Of a DNA stretch of 64,000 nucleotides, positions 56,606-64,000 are shown piece by piece. Source of the DNA: Alkalihalobacillus pseudalcaliphilus (GTDB lineage Bacteria; Bacillota; Bacilli; Bacillales; Bacillaceae_D); assembly GCF_028610675.1 (NCBI RefSeq), contig NZ_JAQQWS010000007.1, positions 124,001-188,000 on the forward strand. Reading direction: 5' to 3'. The notes beneath the pieces were generated by a model. It made no database searches. It was not told the DNA's origin and was given only the letters and a program-made list of their open reading frames with translations. The stretch's first letter is position 1; every line of letters starts with the position of its first letter. A program made the translations under genes and the position numbers.

Positions 56606-56824
56606 ATGCGATATCGAATAAAACGGTGTCGTCTACCCGAATTAATGCAAAAGAAGAAACTGACGCAAGCTGACCTCGTAGTTTTAACCGGTTGGCATAA
56701 GAGCTCCATTAATCGATGGAGGAGCGGAGAGGTCAAAATGACTCTTCCTGTCGCGAAAGTGTTTGCAGAAATACTCGGTTGTCGTATCGAAGACTTGTAC
56801 GAATGGGAGTATGTAGGCGACTAG
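56606..56824 (+). CDS. XRE-family HTH repressor, divergent from aimR
   Basis: 72 aa. HTH_3 pattern: LPELMQKKKLTQADLVVLTGWHKSSINRWRSG (in parts) with VAKVFAEILGCRIEDLYEWE at the end, typical of Cro/CI-like regulators. GAGGAGG precedes the ATG. Divergent placement opposite aimR makes it a likely lysogeny switch component. A GGCGG/CCGCC hairpin (56824-56839) follows, without a T run. The rest of 56840-57007 has no gene. Confidence 0.8.
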   Translation: MRYRIKRCRLPELMQKKKLTQADLVVLTGWHKSSINRWRSGEVKMTLPVAKVFAEILGCRIEDLYEWEYVGD

Positions 56825-57007
56825 GCGGTATTTTCCGCCCGCCGGACGGTTGACTCCTCGATCAACTTCTACGACTTGACTTTAGTATAAAACGACTATC
56901 GCGGACCACGCAATACAATTATTTTTATATTTCCTACGCGGTTTATGTCGAATTGTTTGTAACGCTTACTCCCCCAACGTATGGCGCCCGAGGTTAATTT
57001 ATCCAAA

Positions 57008-57937
57008 TTAGTTCTTTCGCCCTATATTTCCGAACATTTCGCCTAGCGCAAACGCGCCATCCTTCGCCAGCACCTCGTTAATATCTTTCCGCAAACTACC
57101 GCCCCACTCGACGCAATCCACTCGCATATGCCCGCCAAGCCACCGCTTAATGTCCGCAGCCAACAGTCGACCCGCTTCGTCATTATCCGACGCCACGATT
57201 AGCCGCTCGAGCGGACTCCGCATTAATAGTTCCGCCTTTTCGCGGCTAAACTTCGACCCGCCTGTCGCTATTCCGATATAACTTTCGCCCGCCACCGCCA
57301 TAGCTGCCGACATCGCATCGATTTCCGCCTCGGTAATGACCGCCACCGCCGCCCGCTGACGATAAACCACGTCTAGCCCGTATATTAATTCGCGGACTGG
57401 CACGCCGCCTTTCGCATACCAAAACGCCTTACGGTCGGTGAGCCTGTATTTTAGCGCCCGCACACGTCCTCTCGCGTCTAACCACGGCAAGACTACGGTA
57501 TCGCCCGCCTGCCCCGCGCCGTATAACGCCTGTATTTCCGCAGGTATTCCGCGCTCGGCTAAGTAAGCGCTGGGCTCAACGGCGGGAACGGCTAGACTTG
57601 CGGTATTTTTCGGCGGGGCAAGCACTCGTTGCAAACGTGCTAATTTCGGAGGCTTGTCGGTGATTACAGCGGTGTCTAACCCGTATTCTACGCGCAAATA
57701 TTCGGCTGTTTCGGCTTCGGACTCGCCGCGTAATCGTGCGAGCAAGGCGGTAAATCCTCCGCGTTCGCCCGTGCCCGAATCGCCCCAATAGCCCGCGTTT
57801 TCGCCGTCAAGCCATACGTAAAAGGAAGGCGTTGAATCTTCACGAAAAGGTGAACAGGCGATTAATTTGTCCGCGCCCCACGTTGCTCGCCGCCAGTCAT
57901 AGCGCTCGAGTTCGGTGCGTACGTCAATTTCTAGCAT
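57008..57937 (-). CDS. DNA primase (CHC2-like plus TOPRIM)
   Basis: 309 aa. N-terminal partial zinc-ribbon domain with CSPFREDSTPSFYVW and WGDSGTGERGGF, then TOPRIM with ITEAEIDAMSAAM and IVASDNDEAGRLLA (catalytic E and DxD). It makes RNA primers for the phage replisome. It resembles short Bacillus phage primases and lacks a fused helicase; the DnaB-like gene lies just upstream. Confidence 0.87.
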   Translation of the reverse strand: MLEIDVRTELERYDWRRATWGADKLIACSPFREDSTPSFYVWLDGENAGYWGDSGTGERGGFTALLARLRGESEAETAEYLRVEYGLDTAVITDKPPKLARLQRVLAPPKNTASLAVPAVEPSAYLAERGIPAEIQALYGAGQAGDTVVLPWLDARGRVRALKYRLTDRKAFWYAKGGVPVRELIYGLDVVYRQRAAVAVITEAEIDAMSAAMAVAGESYIGIATGGSKFSREKAELLMRSPLERLIVASDNDEAGRLLAADIKRWLGGHMRVDCVEWGGSLRKDINEVLAKDGAFALGEMFGNIGRKN

Positions 57938-57955
57938 AGCGCGCCCCTCCTTCTG

Positions 57956-58186
57956 CTAATAAAACCTCCATAACCTTACTACGTGTCTGTGTTTTTCAAA
58001 AACTAATATTCCGTTATTGGTTTTAATCTCCCTAAAACCTTTTAAAGTTAGCTCCTCTATAATTTCTTTTTCTTTCTCTTTTGAGGAAGCATAAATAGTT
58101 GCAACATAATCATAATAACTACCTTTCACACTCTCAAATCTCTCTGACCAGTTAATTGTTTTAAGGTAAATATATTTCATTTTCAT
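57956..58186 (-). CDS. Small AT-rich phage protein
   Basis: 76 aa from ATG at 58186 (AGGAGGG upstream; an earlier in-frame start lacks a site). MKMKYIYLKTINWSERFESV, then a charged helix (SSKEKEKEIIEELTL) and strands. It sits between the helicase and primase genes and is clearly AT-richer than them. No family recognised. Confidence 0.65.
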   Translation of the reverse strand: MKMKYIYLKTINWSERFESVKGSYYDYVATIYASSKEKEKEIIEELTLKGFREIKTNNGILVFEKHRHVVRLWRFY

Positions 58187-58199
58187 TAGTAGTCCCTCC

Positions 58200-59549
58200 T
58201 TACGGGTTGAAGCCCGGAAAGTATTCGTTCGTCTCCGCCTCGGTCGGTAGTTCCCGCAATACACCGTAATCAAGCATCGCGACCAATTCAAGCGTAAAGT
58301 CCTCGCCGCCGTCGCGCCCTTTTTCGATACCTAATCGCGCCCTTCCGTCCACCGAATCGAACGCGAATAGCACGGTCGCCACTTCAAGCAACGCCTTAGA
58401 CGTCTTCACTTTGTCGCGGTCAGGCAAGCGAAGTTCTCTCGCTTCGTCGTCACCCGTCGCCTTCTTGTCCGTGGTGGCTTGCACCGCGTATATACCGACG
58501 ACATTATGCACGCCGACCAACGTTTCAAATCTTCGCGCCATCTGTTCCGCAGCTCCGCCCGCCGTTTTATTCGAGTTCTTGCCGTAGGTGTCGCTAAAGC
58601 CGTAAATAGGGTCGACGACTAACACGTCAATGTCGGGTCGCTCCGCTAGTTCTTGGTCAAGTTCGTCGAGCGAGCGTGTCAGCTCCGCGTCACCTTTCGC
58701 CTGCAAAATAAGCTCGCCGGGATAATAGTCGTTTATGCGCGCCAAGGTATCGAAGAACCATTCCTCGTATCTTTCGTTGAGCTTACCGGCTAGCAATTCG
58801 CGACTGGGCACGCCAATCGTTTCGCCGGCTTTATTTTCGAGCGCGTCCTCTTTCGATGTCATGGACGATAACAGCCGCGAAAGCCATCGGTAGGCGTTCA
58901 TCTCGAAGGATTTCACGAACACGGTCGCCCCTTGACGCAGTAAACATTCAACGAACTCTATAATAGAATAGGATTTTCCGCGCCCCGACTCGCCGAAAAA
59001 GCCGTAAATGTCGCCGCTGTATAGCCCGCCTATTTCTGCGTTCAGTTTGTCGAATGGTGTCCGCCATATCTTAAATGACTCGCCCGCCTTCCGACGCTCA
59101 TACTCCGCCCGGAAATCGTCTTTTAGCTGTTCGAGCGTCCTACCGATCGACTTGCGAACACTTGTTCCTAGTATAATCGAATCGAGGCGGTCCCGCAACT
59201 GTTCGGCTATGTCCCGTCCGTCTTTTTCGCGAGTGATTTCGTTGATTAATTTCGGGTCGGACATCATGCGGTAAACTTCCCGTTTCGCCGCGTCCGCCTT
59301 TAATGAGTCCGCAAGCCAGCCGAAATCGTCCGTCACGCCCTCGAAATATTCCGCATCGGTGGCGTTAAGGTAGTCGGCGTGTGACGGTGCCTTGCCCGCG
59401 TTCTTTGTCGCGTATTCACGGATATAGCGGAGGGCTTCGCGTTCGGCTTCGGTCGCCATGTGGGACTCGCGAATATCGTACCGTTTGAGGGCGTCGGGAT
59501 CGTTGGTGTCGAGAATCTTCGAAAATATCATTTCCGCGGTTACTTTCAT
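58200..59549 (-). CDS. DnaB-like replicative helicase
   Basis: 449 aa. RecA-fold helicase with Walker A FFGESGRGKSYSI (about residue 193), Walker B DVLVVDPIYGF (about 300) and motif 3-like GIYAVQATTDKK. An N-terminal helical domain (about 1-150) precedes it. It unwinds the phage fork and partners with the primase and the DnaC-like loader. AAAGGAGC lies upstream of the ATG. Confidence 0.88.
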   Translation of the reverse strand: MKVTAEMIFSKILDTNDPDALKRYDIRESHMATEAEREALRYIREYATKNAGKAPSHADYLNATDAEYFEGVTDDFGWLADSLKADAAKREVYRMMSDPKLINEITREKDGRDIAEQLRDRLDSIILGTSVRKSIGRTLEQLKDDFRAEYERRKAGESFKIWRTPFDKLNAEIGGLYSGDIYGFFGESGRGKSYSIIEFVECLLRQGATVFVKSFEMNAYRWLSRLLSSMTSKEDALENKAGETIGVPSRELLAGKLNERYEEWFFDTLARINDYYPGELILQAKGDAELTRSLDELDQELAERPDIDVLVVDPIYGFSDTYGKNSNKTAGGAAEQMARRFETLVGVHNVVGIYAVQATTDKKATGDDEARELRLPDRDKVKTSKALLEVATVLFAFDSVDGRARLGIEKGRDGGEDFTLELVAMLDYGVLRELPTEAETNEYFPGFNP

Positions 59550-59650
59550 AGGCGTCGCTCCTTTCGGTTCGTGGTTTGGTCAAACTGTGAATTATTTTTT
59601 CTGTACTAGATAATAACAGAAACACATTTCAATCCATGTATTTATTCTTT

Positions 59651-59992
59651 TTAATAACTCACATTTGGAGGTTTTATCGTGTATCCTGATTTTTCATTAT
59701 CACTAACCCAAACCGCCATTTCGATATTGCGAACATTTTCTAATCTAATAAGATAATCAACCGCTTTTTCATTCCATCCTTTTCTCTCCCACTTCTTCTG
59801 TGACAAGTGCCTATTCTGAATAGTGCTAGTAAAGTAATCAATTTCACCTTCTACATTAAGTACCTCAAACTTATTGGAAATAAATACATCCACTGTGCTA
59901 CCATCTGTTATATTTTTGCCGTCAACATAAACAATTTGTTTGCCTTTCTTCTGTTTTCCCTTTCTTTTTTTAAGTTTTTGTCGTTTGTTCAT
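59651..59992 (-). CDS. Basic AT-rich phage protein
   Basis: 113 aa. A very basic N-terminus (MNKRQKLKKRKGKQKKGK) followed by a beta-rich part (VDVFISNKFEVLNVEGEIDYF). It may bind nucleic acid. AT-rich islet within the replication operon. Not recognised. Confidence 0.6.
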   Translation of the reverse strand: MNKRQKLKKRKGKQKKGKQIVYVDGKNITDGSTVDVFISNKFEVLNVEGEIDYFTSTIQNRHLSQKKWERKGWNEKAVDYLIRLENVRNIEMAVWVSDNEKSGYTIKPPNVSY

Positions 59993-60030
59993 TCTAAATA
60001 ATTCCTCTCTTTAATTCGGTTTTTTGGATA

Positions 60031-60609
60031 CTATTCACTTCCGTATTTCTGCGTCCTCAGCCCGGCTAATTTAACGCTTAACTGACGCCCCTTCTCTAGG
60101 TATTCGGCGTCTCCAAACGTCTTAATTAGCGCGTTATTGTCATTAATTTCGTCGAGCACTGCGTCTATTTGAGCGTCAATGGTCGGCGGGGCTTCCGTCG
60201 CTTCCGTTATGGGCACGACATTTAACGTTTTAGGTCCGTAGTAATCTTCCGCGAGATACGCCTCGTTGTACCATTGCGTGTCGCCCTCTACGCGATAAAT
60301 GTAAACGCCCGTTTCTTCGATTTGTCCGCGTTCTGTGATTCGCGTATGCCTTACGTCGTGCTCGGTCAACTCCGCGAGATATGGGTTACGAATAATGACG
60401 GGGTCGCCTACGTCAAAGTGTGCGGTATAAGGTTCCGCGTCCTCTGCCGGCGCAAATTCTAACTCGACCGACCCTTTTTCCGCGAGTAATCGTTCATAAA
60501 TCGCCTCTGATTCGCGACGCTCGATATAATCGCGATACTTCTGCGTTGTGTACACAGTTGCGCCTATTAATACAGTTAGTGCTGACAACTTGCCGATAAT
60601 TCCCTTCAT
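60031..60609 (-). CDS. Membrane-anchored phage protein of unknown function
   Basis: 192 aa. One N-terminal membrane segment (LSALTVLIGATVYTTQ), a short charged stretch (YRDYIERRESEAIYERLL), then a soluble beta-rich domain with PYTAHFDVGDPVIIRNPYL and IYRVEGDTQWYNEAYL. This SH3/KOW-like segment again resembles the module family of this phage. Topology is probably N-in with the domain outside or inside unresolved. Confidence 0.65.
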   Translation of the reverse strand: MKGIIGKLSALTVLIGATVYTTQKYRDYIERRESEAIYERLLAEKGSVELEFAPAEDAEPYTAHFDVGDPVIIRNPYLAELTEHDVRHTRITERGQIEETGVYIYRVEGDTQWYNEAYLAEDYYGPKTLNVVPITEATEAPPTIDAQIDAVLDEINDNNALIKTFGDAEYLEKGRQLSVKLAGLRTQKYGSE

Positions 60610-60621
60610 AAGTCCGCCCCC

Positions 60622-60795
60622 TCACTCCGTAAGTGTTCGTCCAACTGCCCACGCAAAAGTTAATGTCACGGCTACTATGAGGATTGCCGGGTACATAACT
60701 ATCGAGATAGCAATTCCGAAAATTATCACCAAAACGGTCAATCCGATTAAAATGTTAACAAAAATGTTAAGTATAACGCCCATAACTTCCGCCAT
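60622..60795 (-). CDS. Small two-helix membrane protein
   Basis: 57 aa. Two long hydrophobic stretches (NIFVNILIGLTVLVIIFGIA and SIVMYPAILIVAVTLTFAWA). Its ATG overlaps the loader gene stop (TGATG). Unknown function. Confidence 0.68.
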   Translation of the reverse strand: MAEVMGVILNIFVNILIGLTVLVIIFGIAISIVMYPAILIVAVTLTFAWAVGRTLTE

Positions 60796-61550
60796 CAACG
60801 TCGCCCCCTTTTCGATTGCCCCTTAAACGGAGCCTCTAAGCATTGGTCGCGCACCCTATCCGCAAGCCTTGCGTCATATAGCCCCGCCAAGTCGGCAAAC
60901 GGAATATTTGACGTGTAGACGGTCGGCTTCTCCGCGGCTACCCTCGCGTTAATAATATCGTGTAAGTCCCCGCGAAAAGCTTCGCTCGCCCCACGTACGC
61001 CGATATCGTCAAGCACTGCAAAGTCGGCAACCTTAGCGCGGGCAAGCCATGCGTAGTACACGTCCGCCGCTTCTTCCTTACGCCAATCCGGCACGCCCGG
61101 ACGCGTGTACCGGTTATAGTGCGTTTGCCATTCGTTGACATCGAGAAAAAATACCGGTCGCTCCTTCGGCGTTTGCCCGCGCTTTAACGAGCCCACGTAA
61201 TGGGCGGTTAGGTACGCGTTAAGTAGCCCCGACGCCGTGGTCGTTTTGCCCGTGCCTGGTTCCGCGGAAAATAAGTACAGCGATTTAATAGCCGGCTTGG
61301 CGTCAAATTGGCGCGAAAATGAAGCAACAACGCGGTCAATTGCGCCGTACACTTCCGGCTGATCGGCGCGTGGCGGGGCGTCGGCTAACGTGGTCAGCGC
61401 ATATTTAGCGGGCAAGCCTGCGCGTGTATGACGTCCGGTCGCCGAGTGTAATTGCGCAAAGTGCGGGCAACGGTCGGTACATTTGGCGGGCGAGCCGGCG
61501 TGGGCGCAGTCGCGGGCGAGTATGCAGTTAGTTTCGTTCGTTTGCGTCAA
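60795..61550 (-). CDS. DnaC/DnaI-like helicase loader ATPase
   Basis: 251 aa from TTG at 61550 (AAAGGAG 10 bases upstream). An N-terminal cysteine cluster (NCILARDCAHAG, KCTDRCPHF) forms a zinc site, as in DnaI. The AAA+ core has Walker A SAEPGTGKTTTA, Walker B FAVLDDIGVRG and sensor TVYTSNIPF. It loads the DnaB-like helicase encoded two genes downstream. Confidence 0.87.
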   Translation of the reverse strand: MTQTNETNCILARDCAHAGSPAKCTDRCPHFAQLHSATGRHTRAGLPAKYALTTLADAPPRADQPEVYGAIDRVVASFSRQFDAKPAIKSLYLFSAEPGTGKTTTASGLLNAYLTAHYVGSLKRGQTPKERPVFFLDVNEWQTHYNRYTRPGVPDWRKEEAADVYYAWLARAKVADFAVLDDIGVRGASEAFRGDLHDIINARVAAEKPTVYTSNIPFADLAGLYDARLADRVRDQCLEAPFKGQSKRGRR

Positions 61551-61557
61551 AGTGGCG

Positions 61558-61758
61558 TCACTCCTTTCGTTTAGAGCGTAATTTACGGTTAACAATGCGT
61601 GGTTTGCTCGGCTTTAAAAATCCGAAGTCCTCGTCTGCCAAGTCGTAGTGAATCGAGAATCCTTCCGCTTTTACCGACTTAATAGCTTCGATAATAAAGA
61701 ACAGTCCGATTATAGCGAGGAGTATTAGCGGAGGCAAAACGATAAATAAGAAGGTCAT
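61558..61758 (-). CDS. Small single-pass membrane protein
   Basis: 66 aa. One N-terminal membrane helix (LFIVLPPLILLAIIGLFFII) and a basic cytoplasmic tail (IVNRKLRSKRKE). Unknown function; ends just upstream of the helicase-loader start. Confidence 0.68.
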   Translation of the reverse strand: MTFLFIVLPPLILLAIIGLFFIIEAIKSVKAEGFSIHYDLADEDFGFLKPSKPRIVNRKLRSKRKE

Positions 61759-62531
61759 TCCGCTTCCACCCCTTCGCGTGAGTCGTCGATAATACTTGCC
61801 TTCCCATCGGCAAAATACTTCTCTGCGTACATATTCATAATGCCGTGAATTCCTCCGGCTTTATTCACTATTCTAACTCCGTTGCCCCAAACAAACACTT
61901 TCATTATATCTCCAATCCGAACCTCCGTCGGCTGTGGTGCGTTTAAATATTCCGTAGGCACGTGGAGTCCTAGTGCTCGGCGAAGTGAAATCGCCTTTCC
62001 GATGTGGACGTTGAAGCAATCGTTAGGGGCGCATTTGGCGATTCCTTTTGTATACACCGAATTATTGTGTATATCGATAACCAACGCCACCACGACTCTC
62101 TTCTCCTTATTTACTACAAACTTGCAAAAGTCTGTTTTCACAGCTATTACAGTGTTTACGAACCACACTCCGCCCGCGACAGATTCAGTGTGGTTGTGCT
62201 GTAAAAGATCCTCAACATCCGCCTTCGCACGCTCAACGATTTCGTCGCGCATTCGTTGCTTATCTTCCTTCGACTGTTCGCGCGCCTTTTCGATCATTTG
62301 GCGACCTCTCTCCGCGCGTTCCTCGAAAGAATCTCGTCCTTGTTCCGCCAAAAAGTCGGCTCTAGCCTTAAGCAACTCCGCTACTTCTTTCCGTCTACTT
62401 TCTTCGCGACTATCAAACACCCGCCCTGCCTCGAATCCTTCCGCGTAAGCCTTGCGTTTAACCTCGTCTACTACCGCCTGTAATTCGTTAGATAATTCCG
62501 CATAAGATTTCGCCAAAATAACCGCCTCCAT
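61755..62531 (-). CDS. Coiled-coil phage protein with a C-terminal conserved domain
   Basis: 258 aa. A long charged coiled coil (about 1-110) is followed by a folded part with KFVVNKEKRVVV, AKCAPNDCFNVHIGKAISL and PQPTEVRIGD. That last domain recurs in Bacillus phage genomes next to different coils, function unknown. It may read RNA or small molecules. Coupled by ATGA to its neighbour. Confidence 0.68.
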   Translation of the reverse strand: MEAVILAKSYAELSNELQAVVDEVKRKAYAEGFEAGRVFDSREESRRKEVAELLKARADFLAEQGRDSFEERAERGRQMIEKAREQSKEDKQRMRDEIVERAKADVEDLLQHNHTESVAGGVWFVNTVIAVKTDFCKFVVNKEKRVVVALVIDIHNNSVYTKGIAKCAPNDCFNVHIGKAISLRRALGLHVPTEYLNAPQPTEVRIGDIMKVFVWGNGVRIVNKAGGIHGIMNMYAEKYFADGKASIIDDSREGVEAE

Positions 62532-62551
62532 AATTTCGTTTTATTCGCGCG

Positions 62552-62965
62552 TTACAGCCAATCGAGCACGTTTTTGTCCGTGAGAGATTCCGCCGCCTTT
62601 TCCGCTTGGGCTTCCGCTTTCTTGCCGCGGGTTTCAGCCGCCTGCGCCTTCGCAAAGTTTCGATCCATGTGCGAATACATTAACGTAAAATGTACGAAAG
62701 GGTATTTCGCGTTTGGTCGATACTCCGCGTGGCATAGGTCGATAAATTTACGCAAGACGGTATTTCCGTATTTAGTCTGCGCCTGCTTCATCATTCCTTT
62801 TTCGCGTGACCATCGGACATTCTTCGCGCCACCGCCGCCTGGCAAATACTCAACGCCGTATAATTCGCGGGTGCGATCTTCTAAATAAGCGGTGAAAGTC
62901 GTGCAATTCCAGTCGGCAAGCGGTAAGTTACGCCAGTCGGCTGTTTTCGGTTGTTTGCGTGGCAT
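62552..62965 (-). CDS. Phage protein of unknown function
   Basis: 137 aa. Basic start (MPRKQPKTADWRNLPLADWN), a central helical domain (WSREKGMMKQAQTKYGNTVLRKFIDL) and an Ala/Glu-rich coil at the end. Likely a DNA- or protein-binding replication accessory because of its place in the operon. No diagnostic motif. Confidence 0.65.
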   Translation of the reverse strand: MPRKQPKTADWRNLPLADWNCTTFTAYLEDRTRELYGVEYLPGGGGAKNVRWSREKGMMKQAQTKYGNTVLRKFIDLCHAEYRPNAKYPFVHFTLMYSHMDRNFAKAQAAETRGKKAEAQAEKAAESLTDKNVLDWL

Positions 62966-63279
62966 TAGGCGCTCGCCTCCTTTTTACGGAATTTTAATAA
63001 ATTCTTTTCTCTTTGCACTATAACTCGGTAATCAAACGGACTATAATCTTCCTCCTTTGATAAAGTATCGATAAACTTCTGTGCTTCTTCGCTTGACATG
63101 AAAACCCCACGCAAATACGAAACATCTAAAAAGTCGTACACAACTAAGAAGATTTTCGGCTGAGATTCTCGTTTCTTCTTTCGTTCTTCTTTTGCGTTAT
63201 GAAAATACTTCCTTATCCCGAAATAAGTAGCAACTCCGAGGATAACCGCACTATATCCAAGTAACCAGTTCGTCATCAT
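62965..63279 (-). CDS. Membrane-anchored phage protein
   Basis: 104 aa. A single N-terminal membrane segment (WLLGYSAVILGVATYFGI), a basic stop-transfer region (KEERKKKRES) and a small alpha/beta domain. Start in a TAATG overlap. Unknown role. Confidence 0.65.
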   Translation of the reverse strand: MMTNWLLGYSAVILGVATYFGIRKYFHNAKEERKKKRESQPKIFLVVYDFLDVSYLRGVFMSSEEAQKFIDTLSKEEDYSPFDYRVIVQREKNLLKFRKKEASA

Positions 63280-63620
63280 TCGTTCAACTCCTCGTTTAGA
63301 CGTTGTAAGAATATATCACATACAAACGCTTCATCGATACTAGCCGCCGTGACGTAACCTTCCTCGGCCATTTCTTTTATCACGGCAACTACGTGAGACA
63401 ACCGCTCAACCTCCGCGAGTAAGTCCTCGACGTCAGTTCGGGCGTGTGCGATGAAGTCGGCATTGTTATCGCCCTTAATATCCGCAATTACGTGTACCCC
63501 TTTATTGAACGAACCTAACACGTATGTGCGGTAGTATGGGTCATCTAACGTAGCTCGCCAAGCTCCGTCCGTCGCCTTCGCAGCCCTTTCGCGAATCTCC
63601 GTTAATCGTTGTGCGTTCAT
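63276..63620 (-). CDS. Ead/Ea22-like phage protein
   Basis: 114 aa. LTEIRERAAKATDGAW...NADFIAHARTDVEDLLAEVERLS is a pattern seen in Ead/Ea22-type phage proteins of unknown role. A helical tail (VVAVIKEMAEEGYVTAASI) follows. Coupled on both sides (ATGA). Confidence 0.75.
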   Translation of the reverse strand: MNAQRLTEIRERAAKATDGAWRATLDDPYYRTYVLGSFNKGVHVIADIKGDNNADFIAHARTDVEDLLAEVERLSHVVAVIKEMAEEGYVTAASIDEAFVCDIFLQRLNEELNE

Positions 63621-63778
63621 TCGCTCGCCTCCTCGTACAATTTTCGGTAAATATCCGACCTCAGTTCCGCAAAATCCGCGGCCCCTTCCGGGCTATAGCC
63701 TACACGTTCCGATTCACGCTCAATAAGACTGCGGAAATCATCTAACAATCTCGCAAAAATTATGCCTTTAGTAAGCAT
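63617..63778 (-). CDS. Small phage protein
   Basis: 53 aa. MLTKGIIFARLLDDFRSLIE, then ESERVGYSPEGAADFAELRS. The start overlaps the upstream gene's stop (TAATG) and its own stop overlaps the next ATG. Not recognised. Confidence 0.68.
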   Translation of the reverse strand: MLTKGIIFARLLDDFRSLIERESERVGYSPEGAADFAELRSDIYRKLYEEASE

Positions 63779-64000
63779 TATACATTCACTCCTTCGACTT
63801 CAATATCGAGTATTGATAATACTTCCTTAATATAGAAACGATGATTACCGTAGTACGAGGTTTGGTATAAATCTCGAATTTTATCGTGCTTCTCCCGCTC
63901 AGTTAGTTCGATTTTATAGCCCACGTACAACGCACGTATTAAAGTATCGAGAGGCATTCCGTTAATAGGCGTCCATGCACTTTCCCAACCGTCACCCTCT
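63778..64000 (-). CDS. Partial phage protein, cut by the window edge
   Basis: The C-terminal 73 codons are present; the start lies beyond 64000. Readable parts are GDGWESAWTPINGMPLDTLIRAL and LSILDIEVEGVNV. No family assigned. Confidence 0.65.
   Translation of the reverse strand, partial: EGDGWESAWTPINGMPLDTLIRALYVGYKIELTEREKHDKIRDLYQTSYYGNHRFYIKEVLSILDIEVEGVNV

Noticed and set aside
56824..56845. Terminator after the HTH repressor
   Set aside because: GGCGG/CCGCC forms a hairpin but no T run follows, so I mention it only within the gene entry.

Overview
The window joins a Bacillaceae-type low-GC Gram-positive chromosome (about 1-6.1 kb) to a large siphovirus-type prophage (about 6.2-64 kb) that runs off the right edge. 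The host assignment rests on a PAS histidine kinase of the sporulation-kinase type, a MetNIQ methionine transporter, an RDD membrane protein, AT-rich intergenic DNA and AGGAGG ribosome binding sites. The prophage is visibly more GC-rich and TCGCG/TACG-rich. It carries proteins typical of Bacillus phages: LC3 holin, Cpl-7-repeat amidase, YolD, an AimR-type arbitrium receptor and class Ib ribonucleotide reductase. No integrase, second att site or left/right duplication is visible, so the right prophage end lies beyond 64000.

Layout. (1) 1-6.1 kb, host: kinase, metN-metI-metQ, RDD protein, a frameshifted glyoxalase pseudogene, tRNA-Leu(CAA). (2) 6.3-9.2 kb, left prophage arm: an HTH regulator on the minus strand facing a plus-strand cassette (small membrane protein, FtsK-like translocase, replication-relaxation protein, LexA-box-controlled YolD). 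(3) 9.2-11.3 kb, lysis: holin, amidase, XhlA-like protein, small lipoprotein. (4) 11.3-27.8 kb, virion genes, all minus strand: tail spike, tail metallophosphoesterase, Dit, tape measure, frameshifted tail chaperones, major tail protein, connectors, capsid, decoration, scaffold, portal, terminases. (5) 27.8-29.4 kb, a structured and repeat-rich non-coding region (candidate packaging site and origin). (6) 28.6-64 kb, early and middle genes, nearly all minus strand in tightly coupled operons. These include three DNA methyltransferases, dNMP kinase, MazG-like protein, PhoH, nrdF/nrdE/nrdI with a group I intron in nrdE, RuvC-like resolvase, RecB-like exonuclease, a family A DNA polymerase split into two ORFs, an ssDNA-binding candidate, two sigma-like proteins, AimR with a divergent HTH repressor, primase, DnaB-like helicase and a DnaC-like loader.

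How they fit. The phage brings its own replisome (loader, helicase, primase, polymerase, SSB, exonuclease, resolvase), a dNTP supply and methylation-based protection. The lysis-lysogeny decision probably sits at the aimR/HTH divergent promoter at 56.4-56.6 kb, with the adjacent sigma-like gene as a likely output. The most unusual observations are three genes (polymerase N-half, RecB-like exonuclease, exported 3D-domain protein) that appear to start at AUC codons behind perfect Shine-Dalgarno sequences. Next come an AimR receptor with a sigma-like gene where aimP is expected, a polymerase split exactly inside the conserved TGRYSS/NLQNIP block, and a complete group I intron whose exon junction can be placed to the base.
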